This document shows, piece after piece, positions 62,902 through 64,000 of a stretch of DNA of 64,000 nt (positions within the stretch are counted from its first letter, which is position 1; each line of letters begins with the position of its first letter). Position numbers and translations under genes: made by a program. Under the pieces are notes generated by a model, which ran no database searches, was not told the DNA's origin, and was given only the letters and a program-made list of their open reading frames with translations. Origin of the DNA: Variovorax sp. Root473 (GTDB lineage: Bacteria > Pseudomonadota > Gammaproteobacteria > Burkholderiales > Burkholderiaceae_C); assembly GCF_001426505.1 (NCBI RefSeq), contig NZ_LMEV01000001.1:1-64000 (forward strand). The letters run 5' to 3'.

Positions 62902-64000
62902 TCAAGCCGCAGCCAGCGCGTCGAGCGTCAGCTTGGCAACGGAACGACCCGTGTCCGCGCAGGCCTGCGTGCCGCCATCGCCGTAGGGCTTGACCGCATC
63001 GCCCACATGCCAGAAGTTCGGCAGCGGCGTGGTTTGCGGCAGGTCGTAGCCGCCGCAGGAACGCTGCGCCGGCCAGCCGTCGCGCATGACACGTATCGAC
63101 AGCATCTTCGCGTCCGCGAAGCCCGGGAAAAGATCGCGCAGGTCCTGCAGCGAGGCCTCGATCTCGGCGTCGTTGTCGAAGTCGCCAAGCGCCGGGTGCG
63201 GCACGGCATAAGCCACGTACTGGTGCCAGCCCGCAGGCGCCAGTTCGGGGCAGGTGGCCGTCAGCTCGCCGATGTTGCACAGGCGGCGCGTGCGGCCGAA
63301 GGTGACGAGGCCCGGCGCGTCATAGAGACGTTCGCGCGTGGCGAAGTTGATGACGATGTTGGCGGCCGGCTTCGGTCCGGTGGTCGCCAGGGTGATGTAC
63401 TCATCGCCAAAGGCTTCCGCCCCCGGCAGCAGGGCCGTGGCGTGCGGGCCGATGTTGCTGATCACGGTGCGCGCGTTGACGCGCAGCGTCACGCCGTCCT
63501 TGACCAGATCGACGCCCGTCGCGCGGCCGTTCTCGATGTTCAGCGCCGCCACCGGCGCGTCGAGCCAGACCTCGCCGCCACGGCGGCGGATGGCATCGGT
63601 CAGGTCGTTCCACAGGCCGACCGTGCCACGCGGGCAGAAACCGAAACGTTTGAACGCACCCTTGACCGCGAAGTAGGTCAGGAAGGCGCGCGCGGGCAGT
63701 TCGTCCGAGTTGGCCGCGAAAATGGCCGCGCACAGGTTTCGGAAGATCGCATGCACGGTCTCGTTCTTGGTGTATTGCGACAACCACTCCTTGGTGGTGA
63801 GCTTGGCCTCTGGCAGGTCGCCGCCGCGCGCGTCCGCGAACTTGGCACCGATCTTCGCCGCCTGCTTGGTGAAGCCGCCCAGCAGCATGCCCCAGCCGCC
63901 CTTGGCGACGTTGATGATCTTGCCGTCGATCAGGAAGACGGTCGCGGGGTTCGGCTCGCGCAGGTCGAGCTCGACATCGAGCAAGGCAAAGGTCTCTTCG
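62902..64000 (-). CDS. Phytoene-desaturase-like FAD-dependent oxidoreductase, 5' end outside the window
   Basis: The frame is open from the window edge at 64000 to the stop at 62902, giving about 366 visible residues; the N-terminal FAD-binding motif lies outside. The visible part has KGGWGMLLGGFTKQA, CAAIFAANSDELPARAFLTYF, FCPRGTVGLWNDLTDAIRRRGGEVWLDAPV in consecutive blocks and the C-terminal NFWHVGDAVKPYGDGGTQACADTGRSVA, which closes over FAD as in CrtI/NAD(P)-binding carotenoid-type oxidoreductases. It ends 12 bases before the methylsuccinyl-CoA dehydrogenase-like start, so it belongs to the same operon. Members act on hydrophobic or sterol-like molecules and on retinoids; function here is unknown. 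Confidence 0.85.
   Translation of the reverse strand, partial: EETFALLDVELDLREPNPATVFLIDGKIINVAKGGWGMLLGGFTKQAAKIGAKFADARGGDLPEAKLTTKEWLSQYTKNETVHAIFRNLCAAIFAANSDELPARAFLTYFAVKGAFKRFGFCPRGTVGLWNDLTDAIRRRGGEVWLDAPVAALNIENGRATGVDLVKDGVTLRVNARTVISNIGPHATALLPGAEAFGDEYITLATTGPKPAANIVINFATRERLYDAPGLVTFGRTRRLCNIGELTATCPELAPAGWHQYVAYAVPHPALGDFDNDAEIEASLQDLRDLFPGFADAKMLSIRVMRDGWPAQRSCGGYDLPQTTPLPNFWHVGDAVKPYGDGGTQACADTGRSVAKLTLDALAAA

Overview
The window is G+C-rich DNA, densely packed with catabolic, transport and regulatory genes. The gene content (two LIV-type ABC uptake systems each carrying a long-chain acyl-CoA ligase, a TRAP transporter, many acyl-CoA enzymes, a fused indolepyruvate ferredoxin oxidoreductase) suggests a metabolically versatile betaproteobacterium of the Burkholderiales, probably Comamonadaceae (Variovorax-like). 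That assignment is inference from gene content and codon use. I see no rRNA, tRNA, CRISPR array, integrase or intact insertion sequence.

Layout. (1) 1-6590, plus strand: the end of a dipeptide/oligopeptide-type ABC importer (two ATPases and a binding protein) followed by an amidase, an aldehyde dehydrogenase and a beta-hydroxyacid dehydrogenase, which looks like uptake and breakdown of an amide. (2) 6641-13587: a LysR regulator divergent from a 1181-residue indolepyruvate ferredoxin oxidoreductase, a LuxR-type regulator fused to two degenerate HD-GYP-like lobes, and a small membrane protein. (3) 13912-35491, minus strand: a large CoA-based degradation island. Three transcription units (livHMGF-ligase-two binding proteins-thiolase; AMP ligase-acyl-CoA dehydrogenase; enoyl-CoA hydratase-thiolase-multifunctional beta-oxidation protein-DUF7064-like protein-kinase) each carry the same 16-bp palindrome upstream. 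A MalT-like (LAL) regulator lies inside this island. (4) 35747-40166, minus strand: acyl-CoA dehydrogenase, transglutaminase-like protein, alpha-methylacyl-CoA racemase, DUF2889 protein and enoyl-CoA hydratase, ended by a clear intrinsic terminator. (5) 40308-48176, plus strand: TetR regulator, TRAP transporter, kinase, small partner protein, DUF7064-like protein and AMP ligase. (6) 48246-55969, minus strand: an EamA transporter and a second LIV-type ABC system with its own acyl-CoA ligase. (7) 56176-64000: a thioesterase, a quinone reductase and a ferredoxin-reductase-like flavoprotein, a second TetR regulator, then a 2-methylfumaryl-CoA isomerase-like CoA transferase, a methylsuccinyl-CoA dehydrogenase-like protein and a truncated phytoene-desaturase-like oxidoreductase.

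How the genes may work together. Carboxylic acids would enter through the LIV-type or TRAP systems, be activated to CoA thioesters by the four AMP-forming ligases, have methyl-branch stereochemistry adjusted by the racemase, and be degraded by dehydrogenases, hydratases and thiolases. Twice in the window an aminoglycoside-phosphotransferase-fold kinase sits with a DUF7064-like protein and CoA ligases. One of these kinases is fused to a DUF6285-like domain. This resembles the LvaAB 4-hydroxyacyl-CoA kinase strategy, in which a hydroxyl is phosphorylated so that it can be eliminated. The substrate is unknown.

Regulation is unusually legible. A 20-bp palindrome of the form TAGACCG-N6-CGGTCTA occurs at four promoters of regions 4-7, and in two of them it fills the spacer between good -35 and -10 boxes. 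Two paralogous TetR proteins encoded beside two of these sites are the natural candidates to bind it. A different palindrome, TCGTCG-YATC-CGACGA, marks the three units of region 3.
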